DNA from: Plectrocnemia conspersa | Taxonomy: Eukaryota > Arthropoda > Insecta > Trichoptera > Polycentropodidae | Assembly: GCA_009617715.1 (NCBI GenBank) | Contig: VTFK01000087.1 | Span: forward strand, 124,001-188,000 | Direction of reading: 5' to 3' | DNA: 64,000 nucleotides | Part shown: positions 35,001 to 47,340 of the stretch, piece by piece | Layout: each line of letters opens with the position of its first letter | Numbering within the stretch: position 1 is the stretch's first letter | Made by a program: the position numbers and the translations under genes | The notes under the pieces: model-generated | Told to the model about the DNA's origin: nothing | What the model saw: only the letters and a program-made list of their open reading frames with translations | The model's database searches: none

Positions 35001-36650
35001 AACGTTTTTCTGCGAGAACTCAACGTTCCTAGAATAAGGATACAAGAATGGATAATATCAAAATATACTCTTATGAAGGTATCTCAAGAACCTTTTCTGA
35101 ACTTTTGGTTATTTGGTTATTCGGGGATTCCAAATAATAGATTCTGATTCAAGAATGCTGCGAATTAACGTGTCATAGAAGACGGGAATCACCGGAATAT
35201 TTATCACAGACATCATTTACGTGTAGAGAGAATCTTTACTTGCTCTCAAAAGTGATAAAATGTTCTCAGCGAGATTATAGGAATAAATTGATGGCGTTTG
35301 AGATCGAGAAAATGACATAGTATGACAGTTTCTGACACTGAGAAAATCTAAATCAATCTGTAGAGAGAAAGAGTTCGCAACCGATTGAATGCATTTATAT
35401 AATTATAAATCATCTGCATATAGAAGGAAACTTAAATTTGTAACTTTCATATTTATGTCATTATGAGTGCCAAGGTTAGACCCTTGAGGAACCTCCAAAA
35501 AAATATAATGACTAAACTATTACTAATCTGTTGAAACGTATATGATAATTTTTTTAATATACTACATATAAAAAATCTAATTCAAAACCGAAAAAAAGTT
35601 AATTGGCGTTTCTCATAGTTGTAATTTTAAATCGTTCAAAATAAAATATTTTTTGTAGTTGAAAATCGATTTAATTTTAGACGGCGCATTTAAAAGTTAC
35701 CCGATAATGATTTTTGTTGCAATACACTAACTCAAATCTAAAAATAAATACTAAATCAGTGGTTAAAATATATGTATTGAAATAATTACGTTTTATGACC
35801 TTTAAATTCATAAAAAATATAGGTTTAGAATTAGCTTTATGGTATAGGTGCGAAATTCTAGAGTCTGGATTTTTAAAAATATATTTTGGAATTAGCGTGA
35901 TTTTTAAAGAACTTACAATATAGGAAGTGATCTAAATCTTTAACCAAAGTTATAATTTGTTGGTAGTATTTCCAAGAGAATTGAACAGACTTCACACTTC
36001 TTGATACATTTTGCTGATTTTTTTAAAATTACTTTTAGTTGATGGTTTCGTCAGAATTCAAATAAATTATTTTGACTTAAGTTTTGTCTAATCATTGTGC
36101 AAATCATAAAAAAATATTTTGATCATTTGTATTGCATAAAAAATCTCAGAAATACTTTTATAGCAGCGAATAATTTGCTTTTTATTCAGTCCTATTTAAG
36201 TGCTTTAAAACTGCTGCTTCGCTTGAATTGATTCTCTTTTAATTATCGTTATCGATTAAAAAAGGACGCCCAAGACTTTCTCTATCTTTAGTCTTTTTTT
36301 ATTTTTATTCTGTTTGTGTGCCAACCATTTGTTTAACTTTTGATTTTATCAAATAGTCCATATAGTTATTAATAATTACTATTACACTAACACATTCAGT
36401 TACTCGTTTAAATCTGATTAATAATAATCTTGTCTCTAGTATTATTTTTTATAATCACAATTTCACCGTAAATTCTTGAATCGTATCAAAAGCATTGTTT
36501 ATGCTGCTTTACTTCAATAAATTCAACATACTAAGATTTAGTAAGTGCCATTGGATAGAATAAATGCTTAGTAAATAGAAAATTATAAATAATATTAGAT
36601 TGAAAAATGACTTGGGTTAGAAATTTCTTTATATTTCTGTTTAATTTCCC
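35001..36650. other. intron with possible continuation of repeat F, then AT-rich DNA
   Basis: Composition to about 35450 is above background but no coding frame persists. Beyond that nothing was recognised. Confidence 0.3.
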
Positions 36651-36654
36651 TAAA

Positions 36655-36915
36655 TACGGTCTTTGACCGCCACACAGCGTCCGTGGGAGTCTAAAGAGTT
36701 ACCGAAAAGTCTGGCATTGTTTTCAAAGGTCACAATCTTGGCCGAGAGCAGACAGTGACCCCCGGGCCTAGTTGCCATGGAAGTGGGAGAAGTCGAGAGC
36801 GAAATTTCTCCAACTTCTTGTATATGGAATCATGGTGAAGTGACGCAATTGCCAGAGAGAGTGTTTTACTCATTGCCCGTTAGTTCGTACAACGGCATAA
36901 TAATAAAGACATAAG
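36655..36915. promoter_or_regulatory. GC/CpG-richer island
   Basis: About 250 bp of raised GC (ctttgaccgccacacagcgt, gtgacccccgggcctagttg and others) in AT-rich intron. No ORF or repeat copy was found. It is a candidate regulatory element. Confidence 0.35.
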
Positions 36916-38400
36916 CTATCGAGAACCGTCGAAGTATTGAAGCAATATATTATATTTATTCTAGTTAAATTTTATTTAATAATTAAAAAAATAATACATT
37001 TTTTTATTAATTTATTACTCGATATCTGTGTAATTTTTAAAGTTATAATACAAAAAATCAGTTTAGAATTTATTTAATTCAATGCACGTGTTTTTTTAGT
37101 ATTTATTTATAATTTAATCAATTTGATTAAAATATAATACAATCATTATCTTTGGCATATCTTTGCGATGAGGAATTTATTCGATAAGAAATTTTAATAG
37201 TTGTACTATTTTTTATTTAATTTAATCTTAAAAATGAGACAAGAGTTTTATAATCAACTATAATATAAGTAGGTCCTTTAAAATATTTTCTGATATTATA
37301 AATATATAATTGCCACTTAAATTAAATACAGGCTGATATAAATCGTAAGGTTTTTTTTATTTATGGTTTATATATAATATAAAGATTTTATTAAAAATCA
37401 ATTTATTTGATCTATTCTACAACATATGATCTAAACTATCTTAGAACATATTTTTTAGTTGTAATTAAAAAAATATATTTAAAAGCTGATCAAAGCAGAA
37501 GTTACTCAATATTATTTACTAAGATTTTAGATACAAAAAATGTGTCATAAATGCTCCAAGTAATAATCTTAAGTCATAGTTAAAACTAAAGTCTATTTAA
37601 AAAAATTGTCTAAGTAAAAGTTAATTAATTATTTTCATTCCCTATATTTTAAATAATAAAATTACGTTGCTATGATTAAATTCAATAACTCTATTTCACT
37701 ATAAAAGTGCACAGATTAACTATGTACGATTTTTATTAGTAAAAATCGAATTTCCTACTATATATAAATAAGAACAATTTTTATTGAATTAATAACACAA
37801 AAAATTAATTTAATATATAATATTATATTTGTAATGTCTAGTATCTTCAGTAAAAACTTCAGTAAAAGTTGAAAAAAAAACTTGTCAAAGCAAAAGTTAT
37901 TCAATGATTATTTCTACAAAAAAATACTGTCAATTGCAGTGCAAGTTTATAAAAATAAGACCATAAAAGTTCTGCCTTAATACTTTATAATTCCACTAAT
38001 CTTTAATGGAATATTAGATCCCCTCTTAAATGGTTGTGTCAATAAACTAGTCATTATCAAATACATAACCTTCGCATTTCTTTCCATAATTCGCGTGAAC
38101 TTATGTTGTAGACTTGAACTCGTGGTACACTCTTATTAGATTACTTTATCACAAACGATTGGTAAACAGTAAAATATTGAATTTCCAACTCAATTCTTAT
38201 ATCTACAATTCAATTGTATCTATGAATAGCATTTTTCAGCGAAAGTTATAGCCGATTATCTCGAAAATAAGAGTAAAAACCGACGCTTTAACGCTGTTTA
38301 CGTTAATGTTTTTAACGTGAGAAAAACTTTTTTATATACATATTTTTTTTGTTTTCCAGTTAATTCTAAATTACAAGATAGCCCATTATTATGCAGATTC
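36916..38400. other. AT-rich stretch, nothing recognised
   Basis: No feature could be supported. Confidence 0.4.
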
Positions 38401-38670
38401 GTTGGTTAATTAATTAGATGAAATGTCTTCCCTCTCACCTACGACCGCCGAAGCGTGAATGTTCAACAGACAACACTTTTTTCTTTTGTACGGTGTTGCC
38501 AGGCGATTTTGCTTTTTTTATTGCAATTTTTTCTGCTTCTCTCCAAAACAATCACCATAATAATTCGCCATTTTTGAGTTTCGCCGCAAATTTTAATTAC
38601 TTTCTTGCTCGTTTGCCGTGTTACTCAATCGCAATTTTTCGGCAAGATTTCCCATGAACTTTTATTCGGC
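38400..38670. promoter_or_regulatory. GC-richer island with open frame of low coding likelihood
   Basis: A 79-codon + frame (38418-38657) is rich in F, N and S with no recognisable domain. The composition suggests a regulatory island rather than a gene. Confidence 0.3.
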
Positions 38671-39660
38671 ATTTTCAGATAACATTATACGAATTCAAGA
38701 TCAAGACTCAAACCTACACACATAATTAAAAATCTTTTAGAACTTCTTTTTTATAAAATATCAATACATACAAACAAATGTAATTTATTTTTTATATGTG
38801 AATACTTGTGTGTTATTCGAAACGTTTTCAATGTCATATACAGTCGTTTCCATATATGTTAATAACCGAACAGCGTTATCCAATCCTTACGAACAAATAT
38901 AGAATTGATGCATATCATTTTCATGGTTATATCTTTAGAATATAACACAAAAAAATATTATCCGGTAAAAATATGAAGCATTTACATGACAAGATAAACT
39001 TAAAAACTGTTTAAAATGTTAAATAGTTTTTATTTTAAGCTTTCAGAAAAATAATAAATTAAATTATTAGAACTTGCTTTTCTATATTTTTCTATATGCT
39101 TTATACTATATGTATGTGTGAATCATTTATTAGAATTTTGGTATATATTTTTTACATGTTATAGTTTATTATGACATTTATAAGTAGCAGTTATTTTTTA
39201 GCGACTATAATTTAAATAATTATCCTTTTTAATTACTTTACAAACCCATATTTAAAATCTACAGCTTAAGACTCGAGTAATAATTAATAAATTATAAATT
39301 ACAATAATTTTTTAGTAAAGAAGAAATTTTTTTTTTTATAAATTTATAGCTTAATTAGTATATGTTTTATAATATTTATTAACGGTTTATTTTTTAAATT
39401 GTACCCAATATATGTAAACGCTTAGCCAAAATATAAAAATATTATAAAACATAGATTTACTTTATTTTTTAATAGTATTGGGCCTTATACTATAACAATG
39501 TTCATTTAAAGAAAAAAAAACTTTTTAATTATAATATTACCATATTTTTTACAAAATATAATTTTGGTATCCTAGTGATAAATACGTCATAGTTCATTTT
39601 ATAAGTACACTTATAAGGACTAGATCCTAATTTTATATATAGTAAATGAAAGAATGCTTC
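38671..39660. other. AT-rich stretch, nothing recognised
   Basis: No feature could be supported. Confidence 0.4.
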
Positions 39661-39669
39661 TTTTAATCT

Positions 39670-40145
39670 TACACTTAATTCCTCTTCTCCGCCACTTTGG
39701 TGTTGTCCAATCAATTTTCGTTCATGAATTTTGCATATTTCGACCATGTCCGGTTTCACTTTGGTTGGAAATCACCGGAGTGGGTTCTCATTGGCCACAG
39801 CGGTCGAAATACGATTAAATTAATTATTTAAGGAAAAGAAAGAAAAAAAGACTTTCACTTTAGCTACGCGCGAACGGCGACTTCCTAGGTTTGCTTTTTG
39901 CTGAGCTCGCGCGTCGAGCTCTCTTCTGGTTCCGTCGAGTTGGGCTCTTCTGGTTCTGTTTGGCTTTCAAGAATGTTTGTGAAGTTTTAAACGACATCGT
40001 TTTTCGCGAAGTGCTCGATCTCGTTTTGCCCAAAAACAGTGAGAGAAAAAATTAAACCATCGAGCATCCCTCGCTTAAAATAAATTTCACCAAAAGAGAG
40101 ATTCTATCCAAGGAGAAAATGAAAGTGAATCTCTCTTCGATTGCT
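39670..40145. promoter_or_regulatory. CpG-richer island with several TTTCAC motifs
   Basis: About 450 bp of raised GC content. Motifs are gtttcactttgg (39753), actttcactttag (39851) and, inverted, gaaagtgaatc (40121). A short imperfect direct repeat (ctcttctggtt(c)... twice near 39922 and 39948) lies in a CpG-dense core with gagctcgcgcgtcgagctc. No coding sequence was recognised. It is a candidate enhancer or alternative promoter. Confidence 0.4.
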
Positions 40146-41985
40146 TTAAGAATATAAACAGGGTTGTTTCACAAGTTTTATTATAAAAAACTTTAAAATT
40201 AATCTAATTTATATATGATTTCATTATGCAATATCTTCAAAATGTTATTTATGTATTTTATAAATCTTAATTTTCATTATGGATTAATGTTTATAATGAT
40301 TACGGTATAGTTGCCGTTTTAGATCTACGTTAAAATACTATGGAGCTCATAATAAAATAATGGATTAGTTTTTATTGTGCAAGATAAAAATACATTTTTT
40401 TATCTATAAATCACAGTCAATGGGTAGCATTTAAAAATAGTACTTCATTGATACGTCTTTCTAAAAAGGTTTTGAACAATCAATACACTGTTTTAAAATA
40501 TATTTTTATTGCTGTCTTGCTTTCTAAGATTAAAATGCAATAAACGTGATTTATCACACCTTTATTATAGTTTGTATAAAACTGGTATTATTTTTAATAA
40601 TAATATGTGCTTTAAAAATGTAAACATTTGATAATAGTAGTGTTCTTTAATATATGGGTTATAGTAGTATAGTTTTTTTTAACATATGTGTGTGGTTTAT
40701 ATTTACTAAAAATATATTTTTTAACTTTGATATTAATAGATATTTTTATATATTCGCATATTTTTATACTACAGCTTTTGCATTTATAAAGAAAAAAAAT
40801 AAAATAGATTTTGACGATTAATAATGTTTACATATCGAAAATTTTTTTTAATAAATTTGTGTGAAATTAAATTTATTGCAAATTATATTTGTATAACTCA
40901 AATATCCACATATTTTTTTAATAGGACGTAAGAGATTGCGTTCTACTGATTTCTGAATGATGTGCATAATAATTGATATGAAAAGATTTTTAGAGCAACA
41001 TTGAATAAAATAGACATGTGATCGAATCTTATAAGGACTCTAATATTTATAAATATTTATCGTGTTAGTTGTTGTTATATGATTATTATTTTGATTGTGT
41101 ATTAAAGATTATGTTTTTCTAGATTTTCCTAGATTTTACAGAATGTTATCTTTGATTTTAAGCTGTTTTAATATCTTATAAATAATAAAATATGTATACA
41201 TATGTCTCTGATTACAGCGTTTAATTTCAGTGAGGTGTGACTCTATTTACTAGCAGTTGCTAATTGTGTTTACCCAATTGTAATACTAATATTGCGACGG
41301 AAATGCATAATAAAAAAAGTTATATGGGTTCTTATCATGACGAGCCTTAATAAATATTAAAATAATTGTTTTGCTATCAAGTATCTGCCATATTTATTGA
41401 CCTTGCTTACTTTCACTTATTCACGTCAATATAACCCGATAATGGAAATCAAAATATGATTCTACATATATGAAATAAATAAATCTGCAATAAAGTGAGA
41501 CACTCTTATAAATTAATTTGATATGCAATATTATTTTTATACGATGACATTTGTGTTATAAATATATATAAAATCGAAAGTGAATCTCATAATGTTACCG
41601 AATTTTTATGAATTTTAATTTGAGCCAAAAAAATGATCTAGCCACAAAATTAGAAAATGCTATGCTAAATATTCAAATACGCAAAAACAAGAAACCGCAA
41701 CTTTTTCGCCAACCCTTCAACTGCCGTAAATTTCACTATTATGAATTACAAATTCTTGTAAAAATAAATGTTAAATGTGTTGCAATACAAAATCTTTTTT
41801 TGAGAGGTTCAATATTAAGCGATAGGTCTTGAACTATTTTTTAAAAACGCTCTTCATATGATCAATCATGGTCTCACTTCTGTATGAAGAGTTAAGTTTA
41901 AACACATCCCAAATTTTCAGAATCAATAGTTCTTAAGCAACATTTTCCTAGAGCTCCATTATCACAAGCATAAGTATAATATCGA
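40146..41985. other. AT-rich stretch, nothing recognised
   Basis: A cgaaagtgaatctc word at about 41575 resembles the shared motif. A 74-codon open frame at 41608-41832 has no recognisable domain. Confidence 0.35.
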
Positions 41986-41987
41986 TG

Positions 41988-42265
41988 CGTGTTAATTAGT
42001 CAACGGTGGCAGTAAAGGAAAACTCCAGTGGAGCGTGTGAAGTGCGTTTTATTCAATTGTAGCATAGCACAAATTCACTTCCTTCCGCGAACTCCTGAAC
42101 CACTTTCATTTTCCGCAAGTTGCCAAGCACGCTAGCCGAGTACCAGAGTCGTCATTATAAATCCATCGTAGTAACCCACATTCGCACACGTCGCAAATAT
42201 CAATTTTGCAAGTCAACCTTTTCTGACTTGAACGAGTTTCTAAAAGTTAGAAGTGAAAGATTATT
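41988..42265. promoter_or_regulatory. GC-richer island
   Basis: Raised GC and CpG content over about 270 bp, with cactttcattttccgc at about 42101 and taaatccatcgtagtaaccc nearby. No ORF of note. It is a candidate regulatory element. Confidence 0.35.
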
Positions 42266-42479
42266 TTATACGATTTTTTTGATAACCAAATATCGGTAAA
42301 AATTGGAAACAGACATTAACATGTGGAGATGTGCTACAGAAGGCAAGAGGAAACCATTATACTAATCTCCCAAAAATAACCACCGTAGGTTGTCGCCAAC
42401 GTCTAGAATCATTAAGTTTTCAAACATCCTTGATAAAAAAATTTTAAAAATGCTAGTTTTGACGAAGATAATCTTGTAG

Positions 42480-43120
42480 AACTTGTCATTCAGTTTCTGG
42501 CTTATATTTCCATTGTATGTTAGCTACAAGGAGCTGCTCCGAATCTTATTGTTTAATTTTAGTTTTCGACCATTAATCATTAATAACACCATTTCATAAT
42601 GATATATAATGGGTTTTAGTGTTCATAAATATTTAGAATACTTTTCAAGTGTAAGTTTATGGAAAGCAAGGCTTCTTTTACCTTTGAATCGCCGCATAGA
42701 GCGTCATTTCGTAAACAAAACGATGGATTTGATCATCCTTTAACTATTATATTTAAATTTAAACTTTAAAGTATTAATCGTTAAAACTAACGTTTCTCAA
42801 ATATTATTTTTATTTATAAAATGCTTCAAATGAAATTTTGTTATAACGACTTAAATGCAAAATGTATAATTTAATTAATGACAAATGAAAAGATCCATAT
42901 ACATTTAGAAGTAAAAAGAAATGACGTTAATGGCTAACAAGCGCGCGGTCAGGATCGGTAGCAAATGTATAAATGACGCTTTTGTAACTCATCTATGCAA
43001 TTACTGTAACAACAGCAATTAATCACATATAAAAAACCTAAATATTCGATTTAATTAAAAATTGTAATAATAATACAATACAGAAAAATTTATATTACAC
43101 AATTTTTTTTAAAATGTTCT
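42480..43120. repeat. dispersed repeat D, copy 2
   Basis: This is the counterpart of 24430-25340, with blocks in the same order (tgtatgttagct, atatttagaatactt, ttatggaaagc, gcaaaatgtataatttaatt, taatggctaacaagcgcgcg). It adds a ctttgaatcgccgcatagag block related to ctttgaaccgccgttcgtat at about 25419. Confidence 0.6.
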
Positions 43121-43690
43121 TATTTTAGTATTGACAAATTAAAATGGAACTATCTTATATGCTTGTCTCTTGATATAAATCGTCCATGATTTATATTTTA
43201 TTTTTTAAATTATATTTAAGTGATTAAGTGACGTATAAAATATCATCTTGTCAAATATATTATATTTTTTTCTGAAATAAAAATATTTTTTGCATTTACT
43301 AGTGTCATTAAAAAGGCATATATAATGTACATACATATGCTTCTTTATTCATAAAATAGACCTCTTGGAATCGAAGATGTGATGAGTCACTATCTGATCT
43401 ATTTGTATGTTAGCAACCAGATTGTAACGTACTATTAATGACGATTGATTATTAAAAAATGTAAATAATATACTAACAAAAATGTAATTATTTAGGAACA
43501 CGCATACAGTAAAAAATCTAAAAAAACTTGAGCAAAAACGATTTCAATCATTAAATTGCAATTATGTATATCTCAATGTCAGTTATAGAAATAGACATAA
43601 CTATAAGTTGAATAAAGAATTTTAAGTCGTTAGATAAGTTTTATTATCAAATATTTTTTATTGTAGACTAAAAGAATCTTTTTTTTTGAC
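43121..43690. other. AT-rich stretch, nothing recognised
   Basis: No feature could be supported. Confidence 0.4.
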
Positions 43691-43694
43691 CACA

Positions 43695-43945
43695 TAAATT
43701 TGCGTCGCGAAATAGTTTCCGATCGCTATCCTGAGCGAGTAAAAGGCGTCAGCTACAAAAACGAAAGTTCGTCGGAATGCCGAGCCGTCGAGCGGCTCGT
43801 ATAAAAATCGCTTCGTCTTTCGAGTTTTGAGTAGTGGTAGTGGTAGTAGAAGTGGCAGTAGGAAGAAAGAAAGACTATTTCACTTTCATTCGGTGTCATT
43901 TTTCGACTTGCTCGGCTAGTTCTTAGGCGTCATTTCGCATTATAT
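43695..43945. promoter_or_regulatory. CpG-richer island with TATA box and TTTCAC motif
   Basis: CpG-dense DNA contains TATAAAAA at 43800-43807, preceded by gccgtcgagcggctcg, a short inverted repeat. A GTAGTG-type simple repeat follows at about 43831-43862, and tttcactttcattcgg lies at 43879. It could be an alternative promoter within the intron. No initiator or exon was convincing. Confidence 0.4.
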
Positions 43946-45730
43946 TATAATTATTATTTTATATACTGCATCTACTCTTACGCGTAAATTAGTATAAATT
44001 ACTATAGTAGACATAATATTGAATATTGTGATAAAATTATGTATACAAGCGACGAAAGTTTTATCGTGTTTGAATACTATTATTAGTTCTGCAATTTCTC
44101 ATTAATGAAAGAAAATAAAATTTATATTAATTTTAAAGTGATAGAGTTGCAAATATAGTTACTTAGTTGTTCATACCAAGTTGTGCTTATATAGCGCGTG
44201 GTCAGGATCGACACTAATCATTCCAACCGATTACCGCATTAAAAATAATTGTTTCTTAAAACTGTTGCAAATAGGCAAAAGCTTATTTATCAATTACATG
44301 AGTCCAGTTATCACCAATGTAAGTTAAGAACTGGTGTTTATCACTAAGGTTACGATACAAATTATTGAATAACTTTATTTTGATCTCAGGATTTACATAT
44401 CAAAGCTAGAAAAAATCAAGTTTTTTTTTTATTTAATTTAATTTATTTTAAATTCAGTAACTTTTTAAAGTGACATGAAATTTAAATTCAATCTTGGTGT
44501 TTGGATTTCAGATCAAGATTTATTCAAACGTATTCAAAGTATTAAATTTGAATATGAAATTTCGATATTCAAATCAATAGAATGTAAACAATGCGTTACA
44601 TTTAGATTCTTCGTTTAACATACGAAAGATTTTTTAAAAAGGTGCTTATCGCATGTGAACTTTAGTAGACTTTCTTAGCAATATCACAAGAATAAATATT
44701 TAAAATCAATTAAATATATTTGGCACTTAGTGCCTATTTTACTTCCATTTTGAATTAACCATAAATTGTTTAATGACCTAGTCAGATTCTTCCGATACAG
44801 CATTAAAATCGCATAAATCACCAAAAAGCGAATGAAAGTTTCAGTCTTGTGCCAAAATAAACTAATTAAGTTTTAGGTGCGATTCTATCGATCTATCTGC
44901 CAAAAATCACTTCACAGTTAGATTTAACTTTGACACGCTCACATGATAGGGTAAAAATAAAAATATGTGTTTGTGTTTTGCTTATTTTAGATTGCTATCG
45001 AACTGTGACTGTCCTAAAAACGTTGTTTTGCTTTGCAACAATTTAAAAAAAATACTATTTAACATTGCAACCCATTGAAAATAAAACAACAAAAAATCTT
45101 AATTTTTATCAATATGTTGAATTACAATCATAACTATATCAATAAGCACAACAGCCGTTAGAAAAAATAGGTATACAATTAAAATGTGTAAGCAAATAAA
45201 ATGCGTAGTAAAATACGTAAAAAAATATACGTAGCATAAAAATAAAATAAAAAAACAATAGTAGTATTTTGCTAAAAATATATATAAGGTATTTTTAAAC
45301 CATTTAAATATACCGTATTTTTTTGATTAACTTATTTTAAACTTCAATTACCTAGTACCGAAAAAGTATTCTTACGTCATTCATAAAACCTAAACAACTT
45401 AAACGAAAAAATTATATTTAAAATATCGTATTATAATAGATTTTGCTGATTTATATTGATTTATATGTATTTATATATAAAAGCAATTCTTATCACATGT
45501 ATCTCCTGAACTTTTGAGTTATTTATTATCAAAGTGAATTGTGAATTAATGCTGCTTCAAATGAAGCGGTAATAGTCAATATGATTTTAATAAAAATAGC
45601 AATAACATTGCCTTAAAAATCAGGCATAATAATATTAAAGTGAATTAATGTGTATTTTTTTCCATCCAGTATTTATAAATATCAATTTTTTATAATTTTC
45701 CCTATGAGTTGAAGTAACTCATTACTAAAG
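43946..45730. other. AT-rich intron with a short repeat D fragment
   Basis: The fragment gcgcgtggtcaggatcgaca (about 44191-44210) matches the end of repeat D. Otherwise nothing was recognised. Confidence 0.4.
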
Positions 45731-45737
45731 AAGAAGC

Positions 45738-45915
45738 CGGATGGTTATATTCATAGGCGAGTTGGCTAGTGTGACCGTCGTGGTTCTAACGTTTATCAAA
45801 AGAGGATGCGATCGTGACATTCTGAAACCCAAAACTAGAATTCCTTGAGAATCGTTTGATTGTCAACAGAACCATTTAGTAATTTGATGAAATGTTTAGC
45901 GACCCACAACTTACT
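45738..45915 (+). repeat. dispersed repeat F, copy 2
   Basis: Counterpart of 34840-35000; the blocks are listed there. This copy is the less diverged-looking of the two, and it stops at an A/T homopolymer tract near 45940. Confidence 0.65.
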
Positions 45916-46049
45916 ATATAAATATACTAAGTGCTTTTTTTTTAAAAAAAAAAGGTGCCAAAACTCAGTTCTTGACAAGCATTTTACTAAAAAAAAAATA
46001 TTCAAATAGTATTTAAATTAAATTTAAAGCAACTTTTTCCTATGTCACG

Positions 46050-46345
46050 AAGCGCATAAAAAATAAACAAAATTTATATGGGAGATTTATTTATTTCAAA
46101 ATTTATTGCTATGAAAGTATTGGTCAAAGTGTATTCAAATCGAATTTTGGTCAATAGGAGGGCGCAAAAACAATTATCACTTCTCAGAAGTCAAAAATTC
46201 ACGTCAAAAGTAATAAAATCGTGTCGGCGCCGTCGCAGTGGGAACGCTCGGCAACGAGCGTTCCCGCTGCGACGGCGGCGACGATTTTATTCTTGACGTG
46301 AATTTTGACTCTGAGAAGTGATAATTTCATCAAGATGTTCTTCAT
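46050..46345. mobile_element. palindromic MITE, family A, copy 2
   Basis: A near-perfect palindrome spans 46172-46326, with about 75-bp arms around a centre near 46251. The arms read aattatcacttctcagaag, tcaaaaattcacgtcaaaag, taataaaatcgtgtcggcg, and cagtgggaacgctcg, then the inverse. The outer left end (ttggtcaataggagggcgca) has its partner missing on the right. The open frames here on both strands are a by-product of the palindrome. Such a structure is typical of foldback or palindromic MITEs mobilised by a partner transposase. Confidence 0.75.
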
Positions 46346-46640
46346 TTGATTCTCTATATTGATTATAAAAAATCGTAAATTAAATTGTAGCTGTTTCTTT
46401 CCATATGTTGCATCCATATTTTCTGTCGTTTCTGTTTTTTTTTATTGGAACTGGCGGTTGAGAAGTAACCGGAATTTTCTTTCATTTTTATACTTCGGGT
46501 GAAACTTTTTTTTTTTTTTTTTAAATAAAGAAATGAAATGTTACACTGATCAATGTTTTTTAAACATTAAAAATACTGTAAAAAATGTACCGGAACGCCG
46601 TTCCATCGCGATACATGTAAAAACAGCCCTGCCTATACTC
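46346..46640. repeat. family A companion segment, copy 1
   Basis: The segment runs from ctctatattgattataaaa through tttccatatgttgcatccat, attttctgtcgtttctg, attggaactggcggttgaga, a long T run (46507-46522) and acactgatcaatgtttttta to ccggaacgccgttccatcgc. The same order is repeated at 55905-56350 and again in part at 56525-56900. It is part of the same mobile unit as the palindrome. Confidence 0.7.
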
Positions 46641-46860
46641 ATTTTATCAAAATTGTTTAAAATATAAAGTGGAGTGATGACGATTATATCTTGTGAGGTA
46701 AATTGTATCCACTCTTTATTATGAATATTGACGAAAAATATGGCACCATTGACTGATTTAAGAATCGAGTATAGAACTTTTCTTAATTTTGTATTTCCAA
46801 GTATTTTCTGGTGGTGAAAGCAATGTGTTATTTTGACATCACTGTTGATTTTCATTACAA
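46641..46860 (-). other. open frame adjoining the family A unit
   Basis: A 101-codon minus-strand frame runs from 46855 into the family A segment (46550). It is moderately protein-like (TKLRKVLYSILKSVNGAIFF, WIQFTSQDIIVITPLYIL) but matches no domain I know. It may be a decayed piece of the transposase or passenger gene of the element. The part at 46643-46855 is absent from the 56-kb copies. Confidence 0.3.
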
Positions 46861-47040
46861 AAATAAAAATCGATGGAATATTATCTGTACAAAAAACTTT
46901 TTAAAAAACATGACTTAATAATAATACTAAATCTAAATAAAATCTTGCCAATTATCCGGCGATTTAGTTTCGCTCACCTTTGCAACCCATCGATGCAGAG
47001 ATAATTGTTTAGCAAAGTATATTTTCCGTACCGCTGGAAT
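46861..47040. other. short intronic spacer
   Basis: Nothing recognised. Confidence 0.3.
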
Positions 47041-47340
47041 CGCGTCGTTATAACGGACAATTCCGCTTCATGTACAGATGTCTATTGTCTGTTTAGTTAT
47101 TATGTCAGGAAACTGTGAGACAAGGCGTATTGCACCAACGTGGGCGCGCGTCCTTGGCCTCTGCCAATTGTGAGCCGTCCAACGCGGCCGCGTACGTACG
47201 TCAACGACAATTGCTTCTGCTTCAACTCAGAGGCTCTCAAACTGTCGAAGAGCACGCAGGCCGGAACCAGAGCGACACCTCTAACAACACGCTGTACTCT
47301 TTTTATTATGCACAATCGCAAAACCGATGGGCGTCGTCAA
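47040..47340. promoter_or_regulatory. CpG island
   Basis: CpG-rich DNA (ccaacgtgggcgcgcgtcct, aacgcggccgcgtacgtacg) has three overlapping open frames on both strands, as expected from stop-poor GC-rich sequence. None shows a recognisable domain. It is a candidate regulatory island or alternative first exon. Confidence 0.4.

Noticed and set aside
46078..46417. Overlapping 72-codon frames on both strands rich in arginine
   Set aside because: They lie in the family A palindrome, so the two strands read the same sequence; they are by-products of the MITE.
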